64,000 nucleotides of DNA from Oryzomicrobium sp. (GTDB lineage Bacteria > Pseudomonadota > Gammaproteobacteria > Burkholderiales > Rhodocyclaceae). Location: the NCBI RefSeq assembly GCF_021287045.1, contig NZ_JAJTBG010000009.1:124001-188000 (forward strand), given 5' to 3'. The notes below the pieces were generated by a model, which was not told the DNA's origin, searched no databases, and saw nothing but the letters and a program-made list of their open reading frames with translations. The translations under genes were made by a program, and so were the position numbers. Of the stretch, positions 44,323-53,896 are shown piece after piece; the stretch's first letter is position 1; each line of letters begins with the position of its first letter.

Positions 44323-44351
44323 ATTCTACCCCGCCCCACCGTTCCCCCCAA
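44323..44351 (-). promoter_or_regulatory. Putative sigma-70 promoter upstream of rnk
   Basis: On the minus strand TTGGGG (44346-44351) and TAGAAT (44323-44328) are separated by 17 bases. No plus- or minus-strand gene starts closer than the small frame at 44273 and rnk at 43915. Confidence 0.5.
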
Positions 44352-44457
44352 GCCCCGGGCGCCGGGGCCGCTTGCCACCACCGCCAGGCGCCGCCCAGTG
44401 CCTCCTTGTGGCGAACAGCGACGGAGCCCCCGGCAAGCCCCGCCAAGCCGTTTCCGT

Positions 44458-45708
44458 TTAAATCGCCCCCGCCGCCCGCAATCGGGCGATGTCGGCCGGA
44501 GTGAAGCCGAGGCGGCCGAGCACCGCATCGGTGTGCTCCCCCAGGGTCGGGCCGAGCCAGTCGGTGCGCCCCGGGGTGGCGGTGAGGGTGGGCACCACGC
44601 CGGGGATGGTGAACGGCTTGCCGTCCGGCAACGTGGCGGCCTGGAGCATGCCCCGGGCGAGGAACTGGGGGTCGGCGAACATGTCGGCCACCGAATAGAC
44701 GCGGGAAGCCGGCACCTCCGCCGCCTCCAGGGTGGCCAGCACGGCGTCGTGGTCGTGGGCGGCGGCCCAGGCGTCGATCACCGCGTACAGCTCGTCGCGG
44801 CGGGCGTCGCGTCCGGCGTTGTCGGCCAGGGCCGGGTCGTCCGCCAGGTCGGGGCGGCCGATGGCCCGCATCAGGCGGCGGAAGATGGCGTCGCCGTTGG
44901 CGCCGATGGCAATGTGCCGCCCGTCCCGGGTGGTGTGGGTGTTGGACGGGGTGATGCCCTTCATGATGTTGCCGCTGCGCTCGCGCACGAAGCCGAACAC
45001 GTCGAACTCTGGCACCAGGGATTCCATCATGGCGAATACCGCCTCGTAGAGGGCCACGTCCACCACCTGGCCGGTGCCGCCGCCCACCTCCTTGTGGCGC
45101 AGGGCCATCAGGGCGCCGATGGCGCCCCATAGCGAGGCCAGGGCGTCGCCGATGGATATGCCGGTGCGCACCGGCGGCCGATCCTCGAAGCCGGTGACGT
45201 AGCGCAGCCCGCCCATGCTCTCGCCGATGGCGCCAAAGCCTGGCTGGTCCCGGTAGGGCCCGGTCTGGCCGAAACCGGAGAGGCGCACCATGACCAGCCC
45301 CGGGTTTGCGGCGCGCAGGGTCTCCCAGCCCAGGCCGAGCTTTTCCAGCACGCCGGGGCGGAAGTTCTCGATCACGACGTCCGCCTCTTGCGCCAGCCGG
45401 CGCACGATGGCGGCCCCTTCCGGGTGCTTGAGATTCACCGTCACCGACTGCTTGTTGCGCGACTGCACGTACCACCACAACGAGGTGCCCTGGTACAGCT
45501 GGCGCCAGCGGCGCAGGGGGTCGCCGCCGTCCGGCGACTCGACCTTGACCACCTCGGCGCCGAAGTCGGCCAGGATGCGGGAGCAGAACGGCCCGGCGAT
45601 CAGGGTGCCCAGTTCGAGCACCTTGACCCCGTCCAGGGGGCGGGGCGCGGCAGCAGCGGCAGTGGGGGTCTGGGAGGAATCGGGGGCAGGGGCCGGAGGA
45701 ATGGACAC
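44458..45708 (-). CDS. CaiB/BaiF family CoA-transferase
   Basis: This 416-residue class III CoA-transferase moves CoA between carboxylic acids through an aspartyl-CoA intermediate. The catalytic aspartate is Asp188 in TGISIGDALASLWG. The family N-terminus VLELGTLIAGPFCSRILADF and VVIENFRPGVLEKLGL are intact. About 25 Ala/Pro-rich residues precede the conserved core; GTG 45708 with GGAG at eight bases is the start that explains them, but a shorter protein is possible. The acid substrate cannot be told; formyl-, succinyl- or acyl-CoA partners all occur in the family. No acyl-CoA dehydrogenase gene, a frequent neighbour, is nearby. Confidence 0.92.
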   Translation of the reverse strand: MSIPPAPAPDSSQTPTAAAAAPRPLDGVKVLELGTLIAGPFCSRILADFGAEVVKVESPDGGDPLRRWRQLYQGTSLWWYVQSRNKQSVTVNLKHPEGAAIVRRLAQEADVVIENFRPGVLEKLGLGWETLRAANPGLVMVRLSGFGQTGPYRDQPGFGAIGESMGGLRYVTGFEDRPPVRTGISIGDALASLWGAIGALMALRHKEVGGGTGQVVDVALYEAVFAMMESLVPEFDVFGFVRERSGNIMKGITPSNTHTTRDGRHIAIGANGDAIFRRLMRAIGRPDLADDPALADNAGRDARRDELYAVIDAWAAAHDHDAVLATLEAAEVPASRVYSVADMFADPQFLARGMLQAATLPDGKPFTIPGVVPTLTATPGRTDWLGPTLGEHTDAVLGRLGFTPADIARLRAAGAI

Positions 45709-45873
45709 GGGGCAGGCTCCAGGTAAGGCGCGGTGGCACGGGTGGCAAGAGCGATTGCCGCCATGCTACCGGCTTTGCTCCGGAGCGACCCGCGGTACCG
45801 GCCATCGCTTCGCTGCGACCAGCGCCAACTTTGCCAAGGTCATGGCAACGGCCTTCATGCCACAATCCGGACA

Positions 45874-48063
45874 ATGCCTCCGTCCTCATCCGATGCCCAC
45901 CCGGCGTCCTGCCCCCCTCCCCCGGCGCCGCCCTGGCACTGGCTACTGCCGCTCCTCCTGGCGGCGCTGGCCGTCCTGGCGTTCTGCGGGCCGCTCCCGG
46001 CGCGGGCCGAGGAGGCCCAGGAATGCCCGACAGAGGCCGCCCTCGGACCGGCCCACAACGTCCAGGGCCAAGCTCTGCTGCGAGATCCGTCCCGCCGGCT
46101 GACCCTGGGGGACGTGACCTCGGCGGCCCGGGCCGCCGAATTCGAGGCCCTGCCCGGCCAACTGTCCGGCGGCTACACCCGGGACATTCTGTGGCTGCGC
46201 TTCTGCCTGCCCCCCGGCAGCGACACACTGCCCCGCTGGCTGCGCATCTCCCCCGCCATGCTCGACGACCTGGCCCTGTACCTGCCCCAGGCCGGCGGCG
46301 GCTACGAGCTGCGCCGCGCCGGTGACCGCTACCCCTTCACCGCCCGGGAATGGCAATACCGCCTGTTCGCCATCGCCATCCCGCCGGGCACCGACGTGCG
46401 CCGCCCCTTCTACCTGCGCCTCGATACCACCAGCGCCCTCAACATGCGCCTCGACCTGTGGCACGGGGCCGAATTCCAGGACCTGGTGGTACGCGACACC
46501 ATGTTCTACGGGCTGCTCGGCGGCACTATCCTGCTGCTCATCGTCTTCAGCCTGATTTCCTGGCGCTGGCTGAAGGACCGGCTCTACCTGTTCTACGCCG
46601 GCAACGTGCTGGCGGGAGGCGTCTTCCTGCTGATGAACGCCGGCTTCGGCAGCCAGTTCGCCTACCCCGGGCTGGGGGGGGCAAACGATCTGGCCATCGC
46701 CTGGCTCACCGGGCCGATCTTGACGATACACGTCCTGTTCTTCACCTACCTGTTCGCGGTGCGCCAGCACCTGCCCCGCCTCTACCCGCTGATGCTGGCC
46801 CTGGCCGGCACCTACGCAGTCCTGGCGCCCCTCAGCCTGTTCACCGACTGGCGCACCATCGGCCTGATCCTGCAATTGCTGGCCTTCCCGGTGACCCTGC
46901 TGTGGATGGTGCTGATCGTCACCCTGGGCTTCAAGGACCCCAAGCGGCGCATCTACATCGTCGCCTTCCTGCCCTGGCTGATGGGCCTGTTCGGCAACGC
47001 CATCTTCCGCATGGGCGGCATTTCCGACAATTTCTGGATCAGCTACAGCGGCGAAATCACCGCTCTGATCCATCTCATCATCCTGCCCATCCTGATCATC
47101 CACCGGGCCCGCCAGGCCGAACAGGAAAAGGACCAGGCCCTGGCCCGGGAACTGGCCGAGGCCCACCGGGCGGAGCAAGAACTGGAAGCCCGGGTGCGCG
47201 AGCGCACCGGCGAGCTGCGTCAGGAGATCGAGACCCGGAGCCGCATCCAGGCCCGGCTCCAGGACGCCCTGACCACCGAGCAGGCCACTCTGGCCAATCA
47301 GCGCGAACTGGTGGCCATGCTCTCCCACGAATTCCGCACGCCCCTGACCCTGATCGACACAGTGGCCCAGCGCCTGGACATGATGCTGGAGCGCATCCAT
47401 CCGGAACTGGTGCCGCGCATCCTGAAGATTCGCAGCGCCGTCACCCGGCTGCTGGGGCTGCTGGAGAACTGCCTGGCCAACGAACGCCTCAACGGCACCG
47501 GCACCGAGCTGCACCTGGAAACGGTGGACGTATGCGCCCACCTGACCCAGGCCTACCGGGGCGGGACGGCTCCCGCCGAGGCCCGGCGCATCCGCCTCGA
47601 CTTGCCCGAGGCGGCGGTGCGGGTGCGCTGCGACCGGCACCTGTTCGACGTGGCCCTCTCCAACCTGGTCGGCAACGCCCTCAAGTACTCCCCTCCGGAC
47701 AGCCCGGTGACCCTGCGGGTGCGGCGCGAGCCCGCCGGGCAGGTAGCCATCGCGGTGCAGGACCGGGGCCAGGGGGTGCGCCCAGCAGACCGGGAACGCA
47801 TCTTCGAACGCTTTTTCCGCAGCGACGGCCTGCGCCCCCAGGGGTCCGGCCTGGGCCTGCACCTGGCCCGCTCCCTGGCCCGCCGCCACGGCGGCGACGT
47901 GATCCTGGAAGCGGGGGCGGAAGCGATGGGTGCCGAGGAGGCGGAGGAAACGTCCGCCGGAGCCGGCGCCACCTTCATCCTCACCCTGCCGGAAGACGGC
48001 CCGCCGGTCGCAACGGACGTCGCCGTCAACCAGGAGCCGGCTGCCGAGACGACGGCCTCCTAG
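45874..48063 (+). CDS. 7TMR-DISM sensor histidine kinase (orphan)
   Basis: This 729-residue kinase has a signal-like segment (about 24-45), a periplasmic 7TMR-DISMED2 sensing domain (about 60-195; LSGGYTRDILWLRFCLPPGS is its characteristic end of domain phrase), seven membrane helices (about 205-410), a coiled-coil, a HisKA domain with the phosphorylated His485 in MLSHEFRTPLTLI, and an HATPase domain (N box NLVGNALKYS, G1 RDRGQG-type, and the glycine-rich SGLGLHLAR). No response regulator lies adjacent, so it is an orphan kinase. DISM sensors typically bind carbohydrates or related ligands. ATG 45874 was chosen; longer starts would add a non-conserved leader. Confidence 0.92.
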   Translation: MPPSSSDAHPASCPPPPAPPWHWLLPLLLAALAVLAFCGPLPARAEEAQECPTEAALGPAHNVQGQALLRDPSRRLTLGDVTSAARAAEFEALPGQLSGGYTRDILWLRFCLPPGSDTLPRWLRISPAMLDDLALYLPQAGGGYELRRAGDRYPFTAREWQYRLFAIAIPPGTDVRRPFYLRLDTTSALNMRLDLWHGAEFQDLVVRDTMFYGLLGGTILLLIVFSLISWRWLKDRLYLFYAGNVLAGGVFLLMNAGFGSQFAYPGLGGANDLAIAWLTGPILTIHVLFFTYLFAVRQHLPRLYPLMLALAGTYAVLAPLSLFTDWRTIGLILQLLAFPVTLLWMVLIVTLGFKDPKRRIYIVAFLPWLMGLFGNAIFRMGGISDNFWISYSGEITALIHLIILPILIIHRARQAEQEKDQALARELAEAHRAEQELEARVRERTGELRQEIETRSRIQARLQDALTTEQATLANQRELVAMLSHEFRTPLTLIDTVAQRLDMMLERIHPELVPRILKIRSAVTRLLGLLENCLANERLNGTGTELHLETVDVCAHLTQAYRGGTAPAEARRIRLDLPEAAVRVRCDRHLFDVALSNLVGNALKYSPPDSPVTLRVRREPAGQVAIAVQDRGQGVRPADRERIFERFFRSDGLRPQGSGLGLHLARSLARRHGGDVILEAGAEAMGAEEAEETSAGAGATFILTLPEDGPPVATDVAVNQEPAAETTAS

Positions 48064-48121
48064 AGCGGCAGCGGGCACGCCGCATTCGCCTGGAGCAGCC
48101 CGATTCAACCCCGTTCAGCGC

Positions 48122-49561
48122 TCATCCCTTGAGCTGCACCGACTGGGGTTCCAGGAACTCCATCACCCCGTGGCGGCCCAGCTCGCGGCCGTAGCCGGAC
48201 TGCTTGAACCCGCCGAAGGGCGCCTGGAAGTTGAAGAAGGCGCCGTTGATGTCCACCTGGCCGGTGCGCATCTGCCGGGCGAAGGCCAGGGCCTTGTCCC
48301 CGTCCGGGCACCACACCGCGCCGCCCAGGCCGTAGGCGGTATCGTTGGCCAGTTGCAGGGCCTCCGCTTCGTCCCGGTAGGGCATGATGGCCAGCACCGG
48401 GCCGAAGATCTCTTCCCGGGCGATGGTCATGGTGGGGCGCACGTCGCCGAACACGGTGGGGCGCACGTACCAGCCGCTTTCCAAGCCTTCCGGCGCCTCG
48501 GGGCCGCCGGTGAGCAACGTCGCCCCTTCGGCCACGCCCTGGCGGATGAAGTCCCGCACCCGCTCGCGCTGGGCCCGGGTGACCAGGGGGCCGAGGCGGG
48601 TGGCCTCGGCGAAGGGGTCCCCCGGCGCGTAGGCCTGGGCCGCCGCCACCGCCAGTTCGGCCGCCTCGTCATGCCGGGCCGCCGGCACCAGCAATCGGGT
48701 CAGGGCCGAGCAGGTCTGGCCAGAATTGAGCAGGCAGGCCCCTACCGAGCCCTTCACCGCCTGGGCGAGCAGGGCTTCGTCGGCGGCTGCCTCGGGCAGG
48801 ATCACCGAGGCCGACTTGCCCCCGAGCTCCAGGGAGACGCGCTTGACCGTCTCGGCGGCCAGGGCCGCCACCCGCTTGCCGGCCCGGGTCGAGCCGGTGA
48901 ACGACACCGCGTCCACCGCCGGGTGGGCGGCCAGGGCCTCGCCCACCACCGGTCCCAGGCCGGTGACCAGGTTGAACACGCCCGGAGGCACGCCGGCCTC
49001 GTCCATCACCTCGGCCAGGACGAAGGCGTTGAGGGGCGCCACTTCCGAGGGCTTGAGCACCACGGTGCAGCCCGCCGCCAGGGCGGCGGCCACCTTGGCG
49101 GCGATCTGGTGCAGGGGGTAGTTCCACGGGGTGATGGCGGCCACCACTCCCACCGGCAGGTAGGCGACCCGGGAATGGCCGATAACCTCGTCGGCGAAGC
49201 CCTCGGCGGCGATGGCGGCGCAGGCCTCGAAGGAGGCGATCGGGTTGCCGGCCTGGATGCGCACCGCCAGCTTGAGGGGCATGCCCACTTCCCGGGCGAT
49301 CAGTTCGCCGATTTCCTGCTGGCGGGCCTTCAGCCCGGCGGCCACCTTGGCCAGCAGGGCGCCCCGCTCGGCCGGGGCGGTGCGGCTCCAGGCCAGGAAG
49401 GCGGCCCGGGCGGCGCGCACCGCCGCGTCGGCATCGGCGGCATCGCCCAGGGGCACCCGGCCCAGGGACTGCTCGGTGGCCGGATTGACCACCTCCTGGG
49501 TGCCGGTCCCGGACGGGGGCACCCAGCGGCCGTCGATGTAGAAGGCGTCGCGCACGATCAT
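48122..49561 (-). CDS. NAD(P)-dependent aldehyde dehydrogenase
   Basis: This 479-residue enzyme of the ALDH superfamily oxidises an aldehyde to the acid. The catalytic cysteine is Cys284 in [15 protein letters not shown] and the catalytic glutamate is in [14 protein letters not shown]. The cofactor loop [20 protein letters not shown] and the C-terminal [18 protein letters not shown]-like motif are typical. A start at 49561 is supported by GGAG six bases upstream. The phrase [20 protein letters not shown] groups it with broad-specificity aliphatic/aromatic ALDHs, so the substrate is unknown. It converges with the sensor kinase gene. Confidence 0.94.
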   Translation of the reverse strand: MIVRDAFYIDGRWVPPSGTGTQEVVNPATEQSLGRVPLGDAADADAAVRAARAAFLAWSRTAPAERGALLAKVAAGLKARQQEIGELIAREVGMPLKLAVRIQAGNPIASFEACAAIAAEGFADEVIGHSRVAYLPVGVVAAITPWNYPLHQIAAKVAAALAAGCTVVLKPSEVAPLNAFVLAEVMDEAGVPPGVFNLVTGLGPVVGEALAAHPAVDAVSFTGSTRAGKRVAALAAETVKRVSLELGGKSASVILPEAAADEALLAQAVKGSVGACLLNSGQTCSALTRLLVPAARHDEAAELAVAAAQAYAPGDPFAEATRLGPLVTRAQRERVRDFIRQGVAEGATLLTGGPEAPEGLESGWYVRPTVFGDVRPTMTIAREEIFGPVLAIMPYRDEAEALQLANDTAYGLGGAVWCPDGDKALAFARQMRTGQVDINGAFFNFQAPFGGFKQSGYGRELGRHGVMEFLEPQSVQLKG

Positions 49562-49833
49562 GGCAGGCTCCGGAAAATCGATGAGGGAAACGAAGGAGCA
49601 TCTTAACCTCGGACACGTCGCCCCACGCATAGCCCCGAGCCGGTCCCACCATGCCATTGCCTTGATTCATGGCAAAATTCGGACTCGCTAATAAAAAACG
49701 ATAAGTTATTGATAACGCAAATCAATAAGCCACATCAGATGCCGGGACGACCCGCACGATATTTGTGGAATAACGCATACCGCCCCACATATTACAAAAG
49801 TAATAATTCATGCACCCGGCCTAGCTTGCCCGG
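49562..49833. promoter_or_regulatory. AT-rich divergent promoter region between ALDH and a GGDEF gene
   Basis: About 270 bases, with a markedly AT-rich block at 49680-49805. It contains the inverted repeat ATTAC-AAAA-GTAAT (49791-49804), 29 bases before the GGDEF start, and AT-rich runs such as AATAAAAAACGATAAG. This should carry the promoters of both divergent genes. Confidence 0.5.
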
Positions 49834-52800
49834 ATGCCAAGCTTCTCCTTCATGCCCAACATTGACGCCCCCCAGGCACTCCGCATCGATCCGGAAGAGC
49901 GCTCCGACCTCGTCGTAACCGCCATCGCCGTATTGGTCGCCATGCTGGCCTGCGCGGTGTACTGGGCCGTGCTGGTCAGCTCCCATAACGAACAACTGCG
50001 CGGCGCCGAGCAGCAGAGCCAATTACGCGCCCAGCAGATTTCCAAGGCGCTGCTGTCCCAGGTGGAAACCCTCGTGGGCGGGCTGGACTTCGCCACGCGC
50101 AGCCTGGCCGAGGAGTTGAGCCACAAAAGCCCCGAGGGCTTCAACGCCACGGTGCGGACCGTGGTGCAGTCCTATCCCCAGGGTTCGATCTTGCAGATCG
50201 CCATCGCCGACCGGAGCGGCAAGGTCATCTATGCCAATCCGGCCCCCGATCCCTGGTCCCCGCTCCCCGCCAACGTCGGCGACCGGGAGCACTTCCGCGT
50301 GCATCAGGACAACAGCCGGACCGGCGCCGCGGACCGCTTGTTCATCAGCGCGCCGGTACTGGGCCGGGTGTCGGGCCAGTGGTCGATCCAACTGTCCCGG
50401 GCGCTGCGCCGCAACGGCGAATTCGACGGCATCCTGGTCATTTCCCTGTCGCCTCACTACATCTCGGATTTCTTCCAGAGCATCTTCGACAGCGAGCGGG
50501 ACGTGGTGATGCTGCTGCGCCAGGACGGCCGCTACCTGGCCCGCTCCCAGGGCGAACAGGCGGTACTCGGCAAGGCGGTGCCCGACAGCCGCGAGTACCT
50601 GCGCAACAACCACCTGATGCACGGCACCTACGAGGCCGTGGCCCGAGTGGACGGCATTGCCCGCTATTACGCCTGGAGCCGCGCCCAGGCCTATCCATTG
50701 GTGATCAACGTCGGCCTGGACAAGGACGCCGCCCTGGCCGGCGTCCAGCAGGCCATCCAGGCCAGCCGGCAGCGCAACCTGCTGGGCATCGCCATCGTCC
50801 TCGGCGGCGTCCTGGTCATCTCCTGGCTGCGCCTGCAACGCAGCCGGGCCAAGGCATTGCTGCGGGCCAAGGACGAGCGCCTGGCCAAGCTGGTGACCCA
50901 GGTGCCCGGCGCCATCTACCAATACAAACTGGCCACCGACGGGACGTCCAGCTTCCCTTACGCCAGCCCAGGCATCGCCGACATTTACGGATTCACGCCG
51001 GATGAACTGGCCACCAACGCCGCGAAGGTGTTCAACCTCATTCATCCGGACGACCTGGAATCGGTCAAGGCAACCATCATGGCATCGGCCCACGACCTCA
51101 CGCCCTGGGAATGCAAATACCGGGTGGGGACGAGCACCGGGGGCTGCCGCTGGCTGCACGGCTACGCCCGGCCGGAGCGACTGCCGGACAGCAGCATCCT
51201 GTGGCACGGCTACCTGCACGACATCACGACGGAGCAGGCCATCCAGCAGGCCCTGCACGAAAGCGAGGAACGGCTGCGCCTGACCCTGGACGCGGTGCGG
51301 GACGGCCTGTGGGAATGGGACACCGAGCGGGGCACCCTGCACTGGGACGCCCGTTGCTACGAATTGCTGGGTTACCCGGACCGGGGCTTCCCCATGGGGC
51401 TGGGCGCATTCCTCGACCTCGTGCACCCGCTGGATGTCGACCGCTGCCGCATCGACCAGGCCCAGCACCTGGAATCGAACCGGATCTACCGCACCGAATT
51501 TCGCCTGCGCCGCGCCAGCGGCGAATGGCTGTGGGTCGAATCCCGGGGCCAGCTGCTGCCGGCCACCGAGCACCGCCCGGCCCGCATGATGGGCACCCTG
51601 TCGGACATCGGCGAGCGGGTCACCCAGGCCCAGGTGCGCCGCGCCCTGCTCGACCAGAGCGCCGCCGCCATCTTCCTGGCCACGCCGGACCGGCGCATCT
51701 CCCACGCCAATGCCCGGGCCATCGAACTGTTCGCCCCCAATGGCCATGCCCTGATCGGCAAGGACTTTCGCATCATCCACACCGACGAGGCCTCTTTCGC
51801 CGCCTTCGGCGAGCATTACCAAGCCCTGCGCCAGGCCGGATCGGTCCGGCTGGAATGGCGCCTGCGCGACAACCGGGGCCGGGTGCGCTGGTTCAATGCC
51901 CACGGTTCCCTGCTGGGCGAGGACGACCCCAACGGCAGCGTCATCTGGACCATGCTCGACACCGACGCCCAGCACCGGGCCATGGACGCCCAGGAACTGG
52001 CCCAGCAGCGCCTGACGGCAATCATCGAGCAGTTCCCCGGCGGCGTGCTGGTGGAAGACCAGGCCGAGCAGCGCATCGTCGTCGCCAACCAGGCCCTCTG
52101 CCAGCTCGGCGGCACCGGCTGGAGTCCCCGCGACCTGGTCGGACGCACCCATGCCGAACTGGCCGCGCGGCTGCCCGCCGACCTGCTGGTCCCGCCCCCC
52201 GGCGAGGACGCCGCCCCCGACGCTTGGGAATGCCACCTCGACGACGGCCGCGACGTGGCCGTCGAACGCATCCCCCTGCACAGTGCCGGCACGCCCGTCG
52301 GCCTGTTCTGGTTCATCCGCGACATCACCGAACGCAAGCGGCGCGAAACCGCCCTGGCCGCCCTGGCCGCCACCGACCCCCTCACCGGCCTGGCCAACCG
52401 CCGCACCTTCATGGCGCGCATGAACGACGAGCTGCACGAGCAGCGCCGCGGCCGGCACGGCCCCAGCGTGCTGGTGATGCTCGACCTGGACCACTTCAAG
52501 CGGGTCAACGACACCTACGGCCATGCCGCCGGCGACCGGGTGCTCCAGCACCTGGCCGGGCTGATGCAGGCCGCCCTGCGCCGCGACGACCTGGCCGGCC
52601 GCCTGGGCGGCGAGGAATTCGCCGTGCTGCTGTCCGACACCGACCTGGACGGTGGCGGCGCCATGGCCGAGCGCCTGCGCATCGCCCTGGAAACAACCCC
52701 GGCGCGCACCGACACCGGCGAACTGTTCGTCACCGCCAGCCTGGGGGTCACCCTGTTCCGGCCGCCCTTCGACAGTCCGGAAGACTGCCTGGCCCGGGCC

Positions 52801-52908
52801 GATGCGGCCCTCTACGAAGCCAAGCACCGCGGCCGCAACCGGGTCATGGTCAGGGACGAGGACCGGGGCTTTCCCATCACCCACGCCGCCCCGGTGCGGG
52901 ACGCCTGA
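49834..52908 (+). CDS. CACHE-PAS-GGDEF diguanylate cyclase with several PAS domains
   Basis: This 1024-residue protein has two membrane helices (about 27-48 and 313-332) enclosing a periplasmic double-CACHE sensor domain (ISAPVLGRVSGQWSIQLSRA and the QSIFDSERDVVMLLRQDGRY segment). PAS domains follow at about 345-470, 480-600, 605-725 and 730-845, the first two with PAC-type WLWVESRGQLLPAT motifs. A GGDEF domain spans about 850-1010, with GGEEF and RRDD five residues before it as an intact inhibitory site. It therefore integrates a periplasmic ligand with up to four cytoplasmic PAS inputs. ATG 49834 is preferred; a second ATG seven codons later is possible. Confidence 0.92.
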   Translation: MPSFSFMPNIDAPQALRIDPEERSDLVVTAIAVLVAMLACAVYWAVLVSSHNEQLRGAEQQSQLRAQQISKALLSQVETLVGGLDFATRSLAEELSHKSPEGFNATVRTVVQSYPQGSILQIAIADRSGKVIYANPAPDPWSPLPANVGDREHFRVHQDNSRTGAADRLFISAPVLGRVSGQWSIQLSRALRRNGEFDGILVISLSPHYISDFFQSIFDSERDVVMLLRQDGRYLARSQGEQAVLGKAVPDSREYLRNNHLMHGTYEAVARVDGIARYYAWSRAQAYPLVINVGLDKDAALAGVQQAIQASRQRNLLGIAIVLGGVLVISWLRLQRSRAKALLRAKDERLAKLVTQVPGAIYQYKLATDGTSSFPYASPGIADIYGFTPDELATNAAKVFNLIHPDDLESVKATIMASAHDLTPWECKYRVGTSTGGCRWLHGYARPERLPDSSILWHGYLHDITTEQAIQQALHESEERLRLTLDAVRDGLWEWDTERGTLHWDARCYELLGYPDRGFPMGLGAFLDLVHPLDVDRCRIDQAQHLESNRIYRTEFRLRRASGEWLWVESRGQLLPATEHRPARMMGTLSDIGERVTQAQVRRALLDQSAAAIFLATPDRRISHANARAIELFAPNGHALIGKDFRIIHTDEASFAAFGEHYQALRQAGSVRLEWRLRDNRGRVRWFNAHGSLLGEDDPNGSVIWTMLDTDAQHRAMDAQELAQQRLTAIIEQFPGGVLVEDQAEQRIVVANQALCQLGGTGWSPRDLVGRTHAELAARLPADLLVPPPGEDAAPDAWECHLDDGRDVAVERIPLHSAGTPVGLFWFIRDITERKRRETALAALAATDPLTGLANRRTFMARMNDELHEQRRGRHGPSVLVMLDLDHFKRVNDTYGHAAGDRVLQHLAGLMQAALRRDDLAGRLGGEEFAVLLSDTDLDGGGAMAERLRIALETTPARTDTGELFVTASLGVTLFRPPFDSPEDCLARADAALYEAKHRGRNRVMVRDEDRGFPITHAAPVRDA

Positions 52909-53051
52909 TTCCGCAAAGCGGATCGGACCGGGCGCCAGCCCCTGCGCTCCTTTCCCCCTCGCCGCCGCCCGCCCCGATCCCCCTTAATCCGCGACAATGG
53001 CGGCCTTGCCAGGCCCGCTTCGGGCCAAGCCTTCCTCCCGGAATCCGCCCG

Positions 53052-53495
53052 ATGACCTCCCGCCCCCTTGCCCTCTCCCTCGCCTTGGCCGCCCTGGCGA
53101 CCCTCGGCGCCACCGCCCAGGCCGCCCAGCCCCCCTTCTCCGGTCCCGACTACAGCGGCCGCTACGCCTGCACCGGCGACGACGCCAAGGAAGGCGCCTA
53201 CAGCGCCACGGTGACCCTGGAACTGGTGCCCGAGCACAGCAGCGGCAAGTACGGCGCCTACGCCTTCACCCTGGAGGTGCCGGGCTTCGGCACCTATCCC
53301 GGCCACGCCGTGGCCAAGGGGGCGGCCATGGCCATCCACTTCGCCCATACCGACCCAGCCACCCGGGACTTCGGCACCGGCCTTGCCACCTTCGCCCCTG
53401 GCCGCAGCGGCCGCTGGACCTTCACCAAGTTCTACTACGAGCCCGAATTCAAGGGTGGCAACCACGGCAGCGAGCGCTGCGAGCAGCAGCCCTAG
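53052..53495 (+). CDS. Secreted protein of unknown function
   Basis: This 147-residue protein has a clear signal peptide (RPLALSLALAALATLGATAQA). The mature part is rich in aromatic and small residues with YSGRYACTGDDAKEGAYSAT, two Cys (about 40 and 143) that may pair, and repeated Gly-aromatic phrases that suggest a beta-sandwich or lipocalin-like fold. No family is recognised. It follows the large diguanylate cyclase by 143 bases on the same strand. Start chosen because it gives the basic n-region and hydrophobic core. Confidence 0.8.
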   Translation: MTSRPLALSLALAALATLGATAQAAQPPFSGPDYSGRYACTGDDAKEGAYSATVTLELVPEHSSGKYGAYAFTLEVPGFGTYPGHAVAKGAAMAIHFAHTDPATRDFGTGLATFAPGRSGRWTFTKFYYEPEFKGGNHGSERCEQQP

Positions 53496-53896
53496 CCCTG
53501 GCACCTAAGGCGGCGCGTCCCGCCGAATCGCCGGCCCAACCGGCTGGCGCAGCGCTTTCGACACCGGGGGCGCTGCGCCAAGGCGGCCGCAGAAGACGGC
53601 GAACGCCAGGGCGATACTTGAATTTTTTTCATGTATTTTTGCAGGCACAACGGCAAGGTCGAGAACTGGCGCGGACCTTTGCTTTTCGACCAGATCGAAA
53701 CATTAATTTTTTTAATGAATTGATCGATTGCAGGCCGCCCGGCGGCCAGGCGAATCCCGGCGCAGGCCAGCTCTTTCGCGCATCCACGCATCCACACAGT
53801 CCAGTCCCCGTGCTCCGTGCCAGCGGCATCCAAAGCAGCCCAGGCATTCCCGGGCCGGAGCTGAAACCCGCCCCAGCGGCTGCTCTCCTCTGCCCC
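53496..53896. other. 400-bp non-coding region with an AT-rich double repeat
   Basis: No convincing gene. Two AT-rich segments, 53621-53646 and 53705-53735, both run from AATTTTTTT to TTGCAGGC (shared ends, different middles). The second also forms a CATTAA-TTTTT-TTAATG hairpin (53701-53717). The rest is ordinary GC-rich sequence. It may be a small mobile-element remnant or a regulatory region. Confidence 0.55.

Larger units (their letters stand above)
43916..44457 (-). other. 542-bp intergenic region between rnk-like and CoA-transferase genes
   Basis: GC-rich sequence without a convincing conserved gene. It contains a strong minus-strand promoter candidate (44323-44351) and one short minus-strand frame (44109-44273). 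Reading frames seen on the plus strand here are low-complexity Arg/Gly/Pro strings with no recognisable motif. Confidence 0.6.

Noticed and set aside
53492-53847. Minus-strand frames of 113 and 72 codons over the AT-rich gap
   Set aside because: No ribosome site, no recognisable domain, and the two overlap in different frames.
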